DNA of 64,000 nucleotides from Earliella scabrosa (lineage: Eukaryota; Basidiomycota; Agaricomycetes; Polyporales; Polyporaceae), in the NCBI GenBank assembly GCA_022605405.1, contig JABYQQ010000018.1:372001-436000 (forward strand), given 5' to 3'. The stretch's first letter is position 1. Each line of letters starts with the position of its first letter. Below the pieces are notes generated by a model, which saw only the letters and a program-made list of their open reading frames with translations, had not been told where the DNA came from and did not search any database. Of this stretch, positions 34,601 to 45,722 are shown piece by piece. The position numbers and the translations under genes are program-made.

Positions 34601-35576
34601 CAGAAATAGCGAGGGTGCCAGTGACAGTGGGCGCGCCGGGAGCGGCAGATGAAGGCGACAGCACCGCTGCGCCATTCCGTGAACGCAAATGTGCCCTCCG
34701 GCCATCATACCGTTAATTGCTCACCCTCCCTCTCACGGCACTGTCACGTCCATCCCAGCGGCTTACGGTAAGTAGCGCAGCGCGATATGTCCCCGGGCTC
34801 CCCGCAAGCAGTGGCGGGGGTGGGGTTTCCATTCATATTCTCGCGCGTCTGAGCTCCTCTGCTGACCAGTGACTCGGACACCGACCGCCCTGTCTGACTA
34901 GGGCCCCGTACTCGTCGCCCGCAAGTCGGCACTTAAGGGGGGACGAGCGTTATGACTGGGTCCGCGGGCTCCCACGCGTACGTACTATGTACCCCCAGAT
35001 ACCAGACCACTGACATAAGAACATGACATACGGGTGCGAGCACATACGCAGACACGAGCCGAGGGCGGTCGCGTTCCCACCGCGCCCACAGTGTCGTCAG
35101 AAGGGTCGCCCGAACGTTCAAGGAACGGCTCGCTGTGTACTTTGTACGACATTGACATATCAGGAGATCAACAAGTACCCGGGCCCCAGAGAGAACGAAC
35201 GTGTCATCGTTTGTGGAATCCGGCCGTATCAGCGCGGTTAACGTTTCGCGACATACGTGGGCACTTCTGATCATGCGCCTTCGCCATTTTCCTGAACACG
35301 TACGCACAGCCGCGTCCGCATATGACGTTGTGCGCCATTCAGCTGCCCTACTGTTGGCGCGGACGCAGAAGGCTGCGGCAAACATGGCAGTGGTATGTAT
35401 GCAATTGCAGGCCTGAGTCCCAGCGCTCACCGTCCGGTCCGCGAGTGCGGCATCGAAGCTCTGTCCACAGTAGACCTCGCAATAGGAGTCTCAGACTCAG
35501 GGCGACTTTGTTCGAGAACGGTCGCACCTTGAAGCTTGTGCGACGGGGCCTTGGGCCCTGTCGCGCATCTGGAAGG
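31697..35576. other. 3.9-kb region without an assigned gene
   Basis: Promoter of the Zn2Cys6 gene at the left edge, then GC-rich sequence with only short or low-complexity frames. A candidate coding patch at 33635-34060 is listed separately. No terminal repeats or tandem arrays were recognised. Confidence 0.4.
33635..34060 (+). other. possible exon pair of an unrecognised gene
   Basis: Two stretches have protein-like composition and plausible splice borders. The first follows an acceptor-like CTCAG near 33650 and reads EIARLLLADEASDEHDHEYG, then continues to RPTGNNT before a GTAGCT donor-like site near 33792. The second follows an acceptor near 33875 and reads either an Arg/Glu-rich frame ending in SEYSDADINDHIARELEEED, or an alternative frame with PDPAFEGPHAIFDV. 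No start or end could be fixed and no domain is recognised. Confidence 0.25.
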
Positions 35577-35917
35577 TCACGTCAACGCGTCTGCGGACGC
35601 GTGCATATGCATGGGGCCCGTGTCGCCATGTGGTGCGTCGTTAGTGAGGGTGTCCGTCATGCGGGCTCGCTGAGGATCCTGGGAAGCGACCGTTCCGAGC
35701 TGAAGTCTGGAACGAGTCTGAGCAGTGCTTGTGGGTGTGGTAACGTTACAGTAGGGTTTGACGTGATGCATAAGATGCATACGTGGCAGTGACATTGACA
35801 ACCGGCCGTCACTAGAGGCCTGGTTGCAGAGGCCGCTCAATCTGCTTGAGGACGAGTAGGACAGTTTCGCTGACACCCGGCCATGACTTGATGGGGGAAT
35901 GACGACGTGAAACTCAC

Positions 35918-37215
35918 GGACAAGTAGGTGTTGCCCAAGGCCTGTCCAGTGATGTCTGGCGTGCTTCGAGAATCCACGCAGATTCACAGGCTGCCTCCGC
36001 CCTCGCTCCGCTCGAGGGTTCCAATGTTTCGACGAAGGCGATCGGACCATGGACCGGGTGAGAGAGGGATCATCAGTGGACATCTGAGCACTAGCAGACA
36101 ACGCGCGACAGAATACGTTACGGTTACTCACAGTCTTCGCGGGATCCCACATACGCGAGGACGTAGCAGGACGTGCGGCCTCCCAGCCCGGCGAGTAAGC
36201 GTCCTCATCATGATCGCCGGACTCCCTTCCTGAGAAAATCCAAGGCGCAAAAGATTGAGCGGCGGGATTTGCGCGCGTATCGAACGAATGGCCAAGATGA
36301 CTTGATGCATCGATGAGCTGGGAGACGAGGTGCGAACTGGTGCGAAGAAGTTGTTCTTGCCGAAGGATCAAAAGAAGAGGAAGCACTCACACTGACAGTC
36401 GCGTCCGGCATCATCCAATCTGCCACCAGCTGCATCTCAGACACGTCGCACACTGACCAGCCGCGACATGGGCACGGTACCGTGGGGCATGCAAACGTAC
36501 TCAGTGGAGTACGTACGTACTGCCAGTGAGTCGACTGAAAGCACCTTCAAGCTGCAAGCCCCGTATACTGTGCGAAGCTTCTGAGATCAGTGCCGCTTTC
36601 GCAAATCCGCCAAGGTTCCTGACATGGGAAACCGAGTCTATGTATACGCGTGCGATGGATGAATGAAGGTCAAGCCTCATGAGCATACGTATGGGCGTCC
36701 TCATCCCCATTGAAATCGCAGCCGGCCGAGATCAGATGAGGACGAGCGCGAGGGCCGGGCCTGGAGGAAGCACCACCCTCCACTGCCAGGACGACCGGCT
36801 CACCATGAATTTTTGGATCCCCAACCAGTGGGAGGACCTCTGGAACCCAGGTTTCGCGAGGGCGCGTCATCGCGCTCTCGTCAGGCTGTTCAACGCGCGA
36901 ATTGCTATTGTTCGACATTTCGAGTGAATGGCGAAGTCGGCGTGAGTCACGAGGAAAAGCACCTCAGCTTCAGTACTAGCGTCACAGGTCTGAGCCCTCA
37001 TCTCAATAGCACATTTAGGTTGAAGGTTAACGAAGCTGAGGGCGGCGGGAGACATACCTTGGGCCCTTATATTCACGCAGGTCGAGACTGACGTGATGAT
37101 AGGCCAAGTTCGTTGCAAGTTGTTCAACTTTGTGACCAGGTGCTTTGACTTGCTCATCCAACTGCTGGACTGCAAAGCTATCGGAGGCGATACGTATAGT
37201 ACTCACTAGATTCAT
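35918..37215 (-). CDS. unrecognised multi-exon gene
   Basis: Seven minus-strand exons can be linked by good splice sites and matching phases, with one junction unresolved: 37215-37207, 37169-37058, [unresolved short link], 36904-36804, 36580-36545, 36452-36391, 36317-36132 and 36083-35918. Donors are strong (GTGAGT, GTATGT, GTGAGC). Visible segments include SSSWMSKSKHLVTKLNNLQR, RPRETWVPEVLPLVGDPKIH, EASHSIRGLQLE, VCDVSEMQLVADWMMPDATV and FAPWIFSGRESGDHDEDAYS. I do not recognise a family. The join across five consecutive introns without a stop is hard to get by chance, so a gene is likely, but its first exon may lie further upstream (an acceptor-like CCATAG sits at about 37222) and its end is uncertain: the frame stays open to 35577 if another intron is used. 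No function is proposed. Confidence 0.5.
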
Positions 37216-37449
37216 GGAGACCTATGGAGAGGGAGAAACAAACGAGTTACGACTGGCGTTGACTGGCGCTAGTCATTGATGACTAAGCGTCCCGATGTGG
37301 TACCAACGGGCGCGCCCCACCAGTTGGATCGCGTCACTGCACCTCTTTGTGCCTTCACCTCAACGCTCATCATCCTTGTTACCTGGTTAGTGGCGTGCTG
37401 GCTGTGAGCGTACTGAAGGCTGACTCGTAAACTCAAGGTGTGACACGTC

Positions 37450-38879
37450 ATGTCGTCTGAACAAGTCTCTAGTAGTGACCGCAGTCGACTTCCACCTGAA
37501 TTGCAACTGATGGTTATAGACCAATTGCGACATGACAAGCCGTCTTTACGTGTATGCTCGTTGGTCTCCAGCACATGGCTCCTCGGGAGCCGCCCCCATC
37601 TCTTCCGCGATGTCACTCTAGAGGCAAGCAAAGATGATCCGAACCGGTTCACCGACTTCCTTCAATTTCTTGAAGCCGGCAAGGAGTCGTTGGCGAAGCT
37701 AATCGTGGTCTTGAGGTTCGAAGGCAAGATGTACGACTACGACGAAACCAAGGACGATCTCCAAACAATATACCAGGACTACCTGCCTCTATCGCTTGAC
37801 ACGCTCCGCACGCTCCTCCTCCTGCTACCCAACCTCGACGACCTCACCTTCCACAATGTGCTTTTCTGCCCGCCACAGGATAGCCCGGCGTGGGCCCCGA
37901 ACATGCCGTTAGCTGTCCCCGCTCTTCCCGACGGCTTCCCGCAAATTTCTCTGAAGTGGCTGTCCATCGTCAACTGCTCCGCACCAGAGATGGACCTCCG
38001 CCTCCTCTTCGCAGTCATCTGCACGTTCACATGCATAGGCGGGCTTATCGTCAACTCCGGTCCTTGGCGGCTGGTCGGACCTGGGATCCTATGGGAGCGC
38101 ATGCCGCCGATCGAGTTCCTCGAGCTTACCAACGCCTTCCCAGCCTGCTCGGGAGCCATGGTGTTCATGCTGAAGAAACTGGACGCCTATGGTGCCCCGC
38201 TTCGCTCGCTGACCATCAATCCTCGAGACGTGTTCAACATGGGCCATCTCTTTGAGCTCCTGCTCCCTGCACTGGGGTCCGTCCGCTTCGAGGACATGGA
38301 TCTATACATCTTCCACCTCATCAACCTCGAGTATCCAGGTGAGCGGTCCCATCCTGGACCCCATCCCTCACTCGCCCTTGACGTCTAATTGTTGGTACAG
38401 AGACTGAGCCAATAGAGCCCGAGCTCATATTCCCGCCCATCCCTACCCTTGTCACTCTGCGTCTGGGCTTGCACTGCCGCGAGACTGTAGAAGGGACCAC
38501 GACGGCAACACGCGGGCAAGGCATCCGCAACGCCATCCGCGTCTACGCACACCTCCTCGCAGACCCCACGCGACTCCCTGCGCTCGAGAAACTCACTCTG
38601 GAGGTCTTCGACGCGGCGGTTGCTCCCGAAGTGTTTCAAGAGAGCATCCAGGCGTCACAGAGTTGGCGCAACCTCACTGAGGCTTTGCTCGCTTTGCCAG
38701 CGTTCCGGTGTCTGGAAATCGTACTTTCTGTTAGCAGTCCGGACAACCCAACGGAAGAGACTAAGCAAGCCATGGAGGCGTTCTTGGCGGAGCACTTACC
38801 GGAGCTTGTGACAGGGAGGAAAGAGCCGATGTATCGTGTCATCTTGGAGGATGAGAGGGACCTCGCCGCAGAGAGCTGA
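37450..38879 (+). CDS. F-box-like protein with leucine-rich region
   Basis: Two exons, 37450-38338 and 38401-38879, give 455 residues. The N-terminal block RLPPELQLMVIDQLRHD with LRVCSLVSSTWLLGSRPHLF is a typical agaricomycete F-box, expected to bind Skp1. The rest contains leucine-rich segments such as LRTLLLLLPNLDDLTFHNV, with hydrophobic spacing suggesting an LRR-like substrate domain. The 62-nt intron is GT-AG. It is not closely similar to the F-box-type gene at 24467-26367. Substrate unknown. Confidence 0.85.
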
Positions 38880-39448
38880 CGAGGGAAGCAAGCGGCGTGG
38901 TGAGCGCTGAGTTGTCTCGAACATGACGCACTCAACTGGCTCATCGCATTGTAACATAAGAACGGATGCAACGAACACTGCGCTGGAATTCGAACAGGCA
39001 ACATCAGGTGGCAGAGAACAGAGATCGTGTATTAAAGAGCGTAAGCTGAGGTCCTCGGCCAATGCTATACTGTAGCTTTACATTGTACGTCGTGAGGGAG
39101 TCGTGCACGAATCATCTAAAACTAGAGCTATACGAGTATGAAGCGGTCGAGCAATGGCAAGGAGGAGGGGGACCCGGGTTAGTCGGTCAAACACACGATC
39201 CTAGATTCTCTCGAACAGGAATCGAAACCGAAAGAGGCTAGAGCAATGCAGAGGATATCAAGAGCACGAAAACCGATCAGATGGGAGAAGATGGGGGATA
39301 GATGTAGTCGATGGAACTGTCCGACGACTATGTGCAAGGTTTCGACTACCTTCAATCGAAGATCGAATGGATCTGCTGATGCGACTCCAGCGCATGGTTG
39401 CGAGAGCCCGGACCGAATAGCCTTCATGCTGGCCAACCAACCGCCCAA
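38880..39448. other. convergent 3' intergenic region
   Basis: Lies between the stop codons of the F-box gene (+) and a Kre9/KNH-like gene (-). No gene was found. Confidence 0.5.
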
Positions 39449-40711
39449 TTAGATGAGCAGGGCGGAGAGAACCGCGACAGCGACACCAGCGATGTACGTG
39501 CGCATGGACATCGAGGACGCGCCGTTGTCGTTGTCTGCGGAGTTGCCAGCAGCAGAGGTGCCGTTTGCAGGTGCTGATCCAGTGCTAGTGGGAGCCCTGG
39601 TCGCCGGGCTGGTGGCGGCCTTGGTGGCAGGAGTCGTGGTGGCAGCGCCAGGGGCGGCGCCGTTGCCGGAGGTACCCGCGATTTGCGCCTTGACCTCCGC
39701 AGAGAAGGCACCAGTCATACCGGTCATCCTAAGACTGGCGTGAGACGTGTGCTTGGTTGTTGTAGTACTAAGTTAACGTACGTGTACTTCGAGGAGAATG
39801 CGAGCGCAGGGAACGCAGGGTTCTTGGCATCCTTGAGGTTGATGGACTCGAAGCGGATGAAGCTTGGAAATTTTGAGTGCGGGAGCGTCAACGTTACGGA
39901 TACAGTACTCACTAGAACGCGCCGTTCTCGCCAACGCTGGCCTCAGGGGTGAAGACAATGGAGCTGGTGGTCGCAACATCAACCGTCTCAGAGATCGCCT
40001 GGACGAGAGTCTATATGCAATGGGCGCAGATCAGTATTTGATCAAACACATATCCTGAGAGGGTAGGGGTATCACGAAGCAATGTCGCGATAGATCTAAC
40101 GACAGAGCCAACTCGTTTCATCCCTGGGTGAGCGTATTTGTCCATCTCCTTTCCATGACCGTGTATGGAGACCATCCTGCATATGGATGCGTCGGCAGAG
40201 CAAGCACGGAAGAAGTGACAAGCCCGTAGTGAGTCTCGGTCACATTCCTACTGTCATCGCGGACGCATGCTGTCTGAAATCGTGCAAATGCCCGGTCCCG
40301 AGCGGACATCAGGCTATTTGACATCTGTCTCAGTTTTCCTTGACAGGGAAGGACCGCGGAGTCTATTGATCATTCTTCCGCACAACGTCCGCTCCCATCC
40401 ACCCTCGTCCACATCGACCTCGGCATTGTGGGGTGAAGAGGGGCAAGCTCACCTGCTGCTGCTGGTTACCGACGTAGACGGAGACCTTGGAGACACCGAA
40501 CTCCTGAAGGGAAGGGGTCTGACCATCATCCTTCCAGGAGATCGTCTGCTGCTGGTTCGCAGCCCAGTTGGACGAGGCAACGGGGGAAGTGACCTGTGGT
40601 GCAAGAGATGAGCACATGCGCTGGAGGCTTGTCAGTGCAAGAGAGACGCACGAAGACGGTGGCGAAGGCGGGGGCGACCGCAGCAAGGAGGACGACAGCA
40701 GAGGAGAACAT
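39449..40711 (-). CDS. Kre9/KNH-like GPI-anchored wall protein 1
   Basis: Five exons: 40711-40652, 40593-40453, 40010-39913, 39862-39782 and 39728-39449, giving 219 residues. A signal peptide (MFSSAVVLLAAVAPAFA) leads into VTSPVASSNWAANQQQTISW and DDGQTPSLQEFGVSKVSVYV, then ETVDVATTSSIVFTP and YFIRFESINLKD. This is the Ser/Thr-rich Kre9/KNH-like beta-sandwich common in basidiomycete surface proteins. A Thr/Ala/Ser-rich stalk and a hydrophobic C-terminus (YIAGVAVAVLSALLI) indicate a GPI anchor. In yeast Kre9 and Knh1 are needed for beta-1,6-glucan; function in basidiomycetes is not known. The second intron (40011-40452) is 442 nt, far longer than its neighbours. A related gene lies at 55823-56911. 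Confidence 0.9.
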
Positions 40712-41180
40712 GTCGATCTGATTGTTTTCTGAGGTAGAAGGTAAAGGAGCGGAGTGGGTAGAGAGTGGAAGGTGCGCTGAAGAGCGACGAGCGTGAAGCT
40801 TGGGGAAGCTGGAGAGCGACGGACAGCCCAACGAGGACGACGAGGACGAGAGGACTGAGGAGTCTGGATAAGGCCCGAGCTCGGCTTGACGACCGATTTT
40901 GAGCACCCCCCATTTCGCGCGGAGCTTCAATCCTTTCCGATCCGCTCGCGTTCCTGGTCGCTAATTTTGGTAGTTGCCTTCTCCTCGGCGCCCATTTTGG
41001 GCTTGATCTGTTCTTGTCTGCCGCGCTCGCCCGCTTGTGGCCCGTTCTTCCATGCAATTTCGATCGGAGAGGCGAGGATAGGCATGTTCATTGTCTACGC
41101 AAGTACCCATCTATGAGGACGGCAGAACGACAAATCAACCAGACAACAAAGCGGATGAAAACACACACGAGAAAACCCAA
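40712..41180. other. intergenic: Kre9/KNH promoter and kinase 3' flank
   Basis: No gene was found between the start of the Kre9/KNH-like gene and the stop of the kinase, both on the minus strand. Confidence 0.45.
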
Positions 41181-43766
41181 TCAAATCGAGAAAACGAAGC
41201 CCTTCAGCTTGCGTAACAGCGACCGCATCTTCCATCGCACAGCCGATTTCTGCTGCGCACGCGATGCAGAATGTTGCCGAGCACCCTCGCCCGCAACAGA
41301 GCGCCCCGCGCATTGCAGCGACGCCACTGACGCACCCTTCAAGTTGCTCCGAGTCCCCATCGTAGCCAGCAGCGCGATCGTAATCTGGTGTTCGAAGCTC
41401 AGAGGCGATCCGGCGTGGGCGTGTTTGGCTTGCGCCTTGATCTTCGATGAGCTGCAATGGCGTTCCCTCGGCGCCGCCAAGGCGGGAGGGCGTGTCGAGT
41501 GGCAATTTGCGGTGACAGTCGCGAGCTCGAAAGCCTTGCGCAAGTCGTGAACCACTTGGCGCCGTCGAAGCGGTGCCGAGCTACGCCCAGAAACGATGCC
41601 TAGATGCTCCGATAGAGAGGTTTCCGTCTCCGCGAGCCACGCCTTCACAGGCTCAGGTGAAGATGAGTCGAGACTAGGGATGGTTGGCAGAGCCGTGAGG
41701 GGCGGATGAGGGGGTACGGGTTCGAGAGTGCAAGTCTGGGGACTAGTGAAGAGCTCTACAAGGCACGTCTCGGCGATGTCGTTTAGAGAGGATGGCGTGG
41801 TCTCCTCGCTGCCGATCGAGGTTTGCACAGGTTCTTGCTCTTCGTAGGGAATGTCCGCAAGCTCCGCGAAGCCGCTCTGCAAACCATCGTCGTCCAGGAC
41901 ACTATCGGTGCCGTCGTCGTCGCTGTAAGCCCGAAGATCCAATCTTGTGTCGCCATCGACCTCGGGCCACACGACCTCAGTGAAGGGCGGATATCGCAGA
42001 GCAGCAATGTCATCCCAGAGGTCGCACAGAGGGTTGAAGAACGAATGGCGCTGTGTGCGAGCGCCGTGAAGTCGTTCTTCAGGATCCTGTGCGAGCAACT
42101 ACAGGACGTCGAAATCAACCATGTGTATAGAACGGCCATAAGGGGAGATGCGCACCTGAGAAGTGAAGTCTGTGAGATCCTCATCCACTCCCGACACGTC
42201 TTCCTTCGCTGCACCGTCGCTGGAACACTCCCATTTCTGGCCAAAGTCGACCTGGAAATCTTCAGAAGCAGCCCCCAGAGCAAGTTCGCGAAGCATGATC
42301 CCCAGGCTGTAGTAGTCAACGCGTTCATCGAACACAAGGATATTCCGGCCTTCCATCCCAGGAGGCGCCTCGAGTAGCTCTGGCGCCGCATACCGGCGAG
42401 TGTACGACACCTGGTCGTCGGCACCTAGAACGATCGGACCGTAGCGATCAGTAGAGGTTGGAGTCTTGCTTTGTGACAACGTCCATGCCGCGTTGCTGGA
42501 GAAGTCCGGGCTGTCGTCCTCCGGGACTTGGAAGCGGGACATCCGCGAAGGAGGCCTGAGCCTAGCAGAACCAAAGTCCGTAATCACGACGTGTCCGCTG
42601 AGAGACACCAAGATATTCGCAGGCTTGATGTCTTGATGGACGATTCCTTGACCATGCAAGAAGAGCAGTCCTAGGACGAGCTCGGCAGCCAGAAGCCTGA
42701 GCGAGCTGAGAGCCTCATCGTAGGGTGTTGAGAGAGACGAGCAAGATGGGAACGCGATAGGCAGAGAAGTCGACTTTGACAGTATTACAGTTATGCCGTC
42801 GAAGGAATCGCTATCGGGGTGTAGTCGGAGTTGACGCCGGACAGAAGGATGCGAGAGCGGGGCGCAATGACGGTCCTGCGTAAGCAGTCGATCCTATCAG
42901 TATCAAGCGAACGGTCGAATGCAGGGAGATTACAGCACCATAACGATGAACACATGCTCCTTCGTCTGAAACGTGGTGTACATCGCTTGCACGAATGCAA
43001 CTGGGTCGGAGTCACGGTTCTGCTCAGAGAGCATGCGAAGTAGCTGGACTTCGCGTTGTACTTCTTGAGCGTCGTCCCGCGTCATATATCTCTTCCCGTA
43101 CACCTTGACTGCGACCTGTATCGAGGAGTAAAGCGAATCCGCCAAGAGGACCTTACCACAGCCACCGCGACCAAGGGTTCCCGAGAAGTGTAGAGACGAC
43201 AGGGAGATCCCAGCAGAATGCGTGGTGTCCGTAGCTTCGACCACGGGGTCGCCATGTAGTAGTTGAGAGCCCGAGGAGCCAGAACTTCTTGAGGTGAAGA
43301 ACGGAGGATCGGAGTCGAGGGAAGGCACGGATGTGAGGTCTCGCGAATCCGCAGCGGCAGTGTGGGTCGAGGCTCCGTCGTGCGATGGCCTATTGCGTTG
43401 GTCGATCCCGAGCCCTGGAGGACGCGGTACCAGGAGCGACCGCCGGGAGCGTGGGCCGCCAGCATTGGCACCAACGTACACGCCGAACGTATCATCCGAG
43501 GGAGGAAGATTGGAGGATGTAGGTGCGGTGTTCTGGAGATCGTCGTACAAAGAACCAAAGGAAGGTGGGAGGTCAACGAGGGGAGATTTTTGCCCGCGAT
43601 CGAGACGAGGTGGTTGAGCAGGGAACGCGGGCGGATGCGAGAAGTCCAACGCGTCTTCAACCGGCGGCCAGTGTTGTCGAGAGGCGTAGTCCGCGCATGA
43701 AGGGAGCCCTACGGAAATTTCTTCTCCAAACCAGCTACCACCCGGGCACGTTGGCTGTGTCTGCAT
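41181..43766 (-). CDS. Ser/Thr protein kinase with HQD catalytic motif
   Basis: Three exons, 43766-42939, 42875-42156 and 42098-41181, all in phase 0, give 821 residues. A disordered N-terminus of about 190 residues precedes the kinase domain: LGRGGCGKV glycine loop, VAVKVYGKRY with the ATP-binding Lys, IVHQDIKPANI catalytic loop, ITDFGSARL metal-binding motif, RYAAPELL at the end of the activation segment, and an LLAQDPEERLHG block closing the C-lobe. An insertion of about 60 residues separates DFG from APE. The usual HRD Arg is Gln; Asp and Asn of the loop remain, so activity is likely, but the Arg that normally contacts an activating phosphosite is lost. A 250-residue C-terminal tail ends in basic sequence. 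I cannot place it in a named kinase family. It is divergent from SYF2 across a 373-bp gap. Confidence 0.88.
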
Positions 43767-44139
43767 GGTTTAAACCACTTCGTTGCCGCCCGCGATGACC
43801 GGAAATCTTTGAGGAGGAGGAGTAGTCAAGCTGTGAAGCCACACAAGAAGAGAAGAATGAAGGGGTCGTCTGGTCAGGTCAAGCCAGTACAGGCATAGCG
43901 TGCAGATGATGGTAGGAGGTTGAGTTCAAGAAGACCGCCGGTGTCCCAAGGCCGCATCCTACTCGCTTGCCACTTTTGGAGTAGTTACGTAAGGAGCGTG
44001 GCCTCGAGCTGGCGCCCACTTCTCCCATTGCCACCAAGTTCCAAGTTGTTTCCTGCCTCAACTGCTCTACTTCACTCGTTTGTCAAGAACCTCCTTCCAG
44101 AAATCGCTCCCAATACTGCTGGTTTCTATAGCATCCACG
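43767..44139. promoter_or_regulatory. divergent promoter between kinase and SYF2
   Basis: The two start codons face away from each other over 373 bases. CT-rich stretches lie before the SYF2 start. No TATA box was seen, as expected for housekeeping genes. Confidence 0.5.
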
Positions 44140-45393
44140 ATGTCAGCTGGCCCTTCTACTTCCGCGACGCAAGCGCTACAGAATGTCGCCAATGCGGCGG
44201 AGGAGTTTGTAGACAAGATGAATCCAACCCAAGAAGACCTGGGCGAGGCGGAAGGGGAGGGTGAAGAGGGAAATGCTGGGTCCGAGAGCGCAGACAGTAC
44301 CCTTGAGGCGAAGCGGAAGAAACTCGAGGAGCTCAGGAAACGAATGGTGAGCAACCACCCTTTCCAACACTGGAGATCGCGTTCGACCCTTTTCTCTCTG
44401 CCATCACGTAGAGGTCTTCTGCACAAGCCAACCGCGCGTCAGTTATAGAAGAGACGACGAAGGCAAAGGTTACTGCTAGGGAGGCCGCAAGACTAGAGAG
44501 GCAACGAAAGCTGGCTGAGACCCTTCGGCAAAAGGCCGACGCGGAGGATCGTGGGGAGGACATTGAGAGGCAGAAGAACTGGGAGTATACGATTGAGGAG
44601 AACGACGAGTGGGAGAAGAAGCAGGCGCGGAAGGCGAGGAGAGCGGACTTTTCGTTTAACGGTCAGTTGTCTTTGTCGAACAGTGCCTCCTGGACCTTTC
44701 GTGGTGGTTGTGAGTAGAGATTGAAGCTGACTATGTCTCCGATAGACGATGCGGATGCGGCCAGGAGGAAGTACAAGAAGGACTTGGACTTCATCAAACC
44801 TGACTTGGAGACCTACAACCGGCAGAAAGAGGTCGCGCTTGGGTTGGCTGCGGGCACCCTGTCAAAACCTGGTGCAGCAAGTGGCTCGTCAGCCGTAACG
44901 GCGTTTGACCCGTCAGGGGGCGCGTTGCAGGCGGGTCCACAAACCATCTAGGCTGCGTTCGCTTCTCTGACATTGCCCATCTAGGTTGCACCAACGAGCC
45001 TACAGCAACAACTTGCCGCCGAAAGTCTATACCGGGACGCCAACAGCCTGTTGTACGCTGATAGCAAACCTAGCGAGGAGGCGATTGATCGCGTCATTAG
45101 CAAGATCAACAAGGAGTACGTCTCTTGGCATAGGCCTCGTCATACCAGTCACTCACGAATTGTGTAGCGTCGACAAGAAAAGCAAGTTCTCGAGGAAACG
45201 TCACAACGAAGACGAAGGTGACATTACATACATCAACGAGCGGAACAAGGTGTTCAACAAGAAGGTATAGTTACTTCAACCGTGCACATGTCTATAGACC
45301 CGCTCACACACACGTCCATCTCAGATTGCACGCTACTACGACAAGTATACTGCCGAAATCCGCGCCAGCTTCGAGCGTGGCACCGCCCTATGA
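44140..45393 (+). CDS. SYF2: pre-mRNA splicing factor Syf2
   Basis: Six exons: 44140-44346, 44412-44661, 44746-44930, 44985-45115, 45168-45264 and 45325-45393, giving 312 residues. Syf2 is a component of the Prp19/NTC-associated part of the spliceosome. Diagnostic sequences are NWEYTIEENDEWEKKQ, YKKDLDFIKPDLETYNRQKE, EEAIDRVISKIN and the highly conserved C-terminus: KKSKFSRKRHNEDEGDITYI, then NERNKVFNKKIARYYDKYTA and ending SFERGTAL. The third intron seems to start with GC (CAG|GCGGGT at 44931, 54 nt). The only GT alternative that keeps phase starts at about 44895 and would delete the TAFDPS segment. A GC donor in a splicing-factor gene is worth a transcript check. Confidence 0.95.
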
Positions 45394-45722
45394 GGACGGT
45401 GGATGCCCGTCTCCACCTCTACTGTGCATTGTTACTGAACACCCGGTGTATTATTTATCTCTACGTGTACTTCTACTACCACACTTCGCCTAATGCTGCA
45501 TCTTCTCCCCGTCTCCGGGAGGTCGAGCTGCCCGCACCCATTGCAGTCAAAGGTCGTTTACGATCACGTGACATCGTGTTCTCGCGCGCTCGCGAGTCGC
45601 GAATTGCGAGTTGCTCCGGAAGCACTCGCGTCTTTCTCTTAGACTCCCGCCACACCCACACAGTAGTCCTCGACTCTTTATTTCAGACCTGCGGGAACCA
45701 ATCGTTCTTGAGACGCACTCTC
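45394..45722. other. intergenic between SYF2 and the CtIP/Sae2 gene
   Basis: Contains the SYF2 3' flank and the promoter of the next gene. No TATA box and no other gene seen. Confidence 0.45.
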
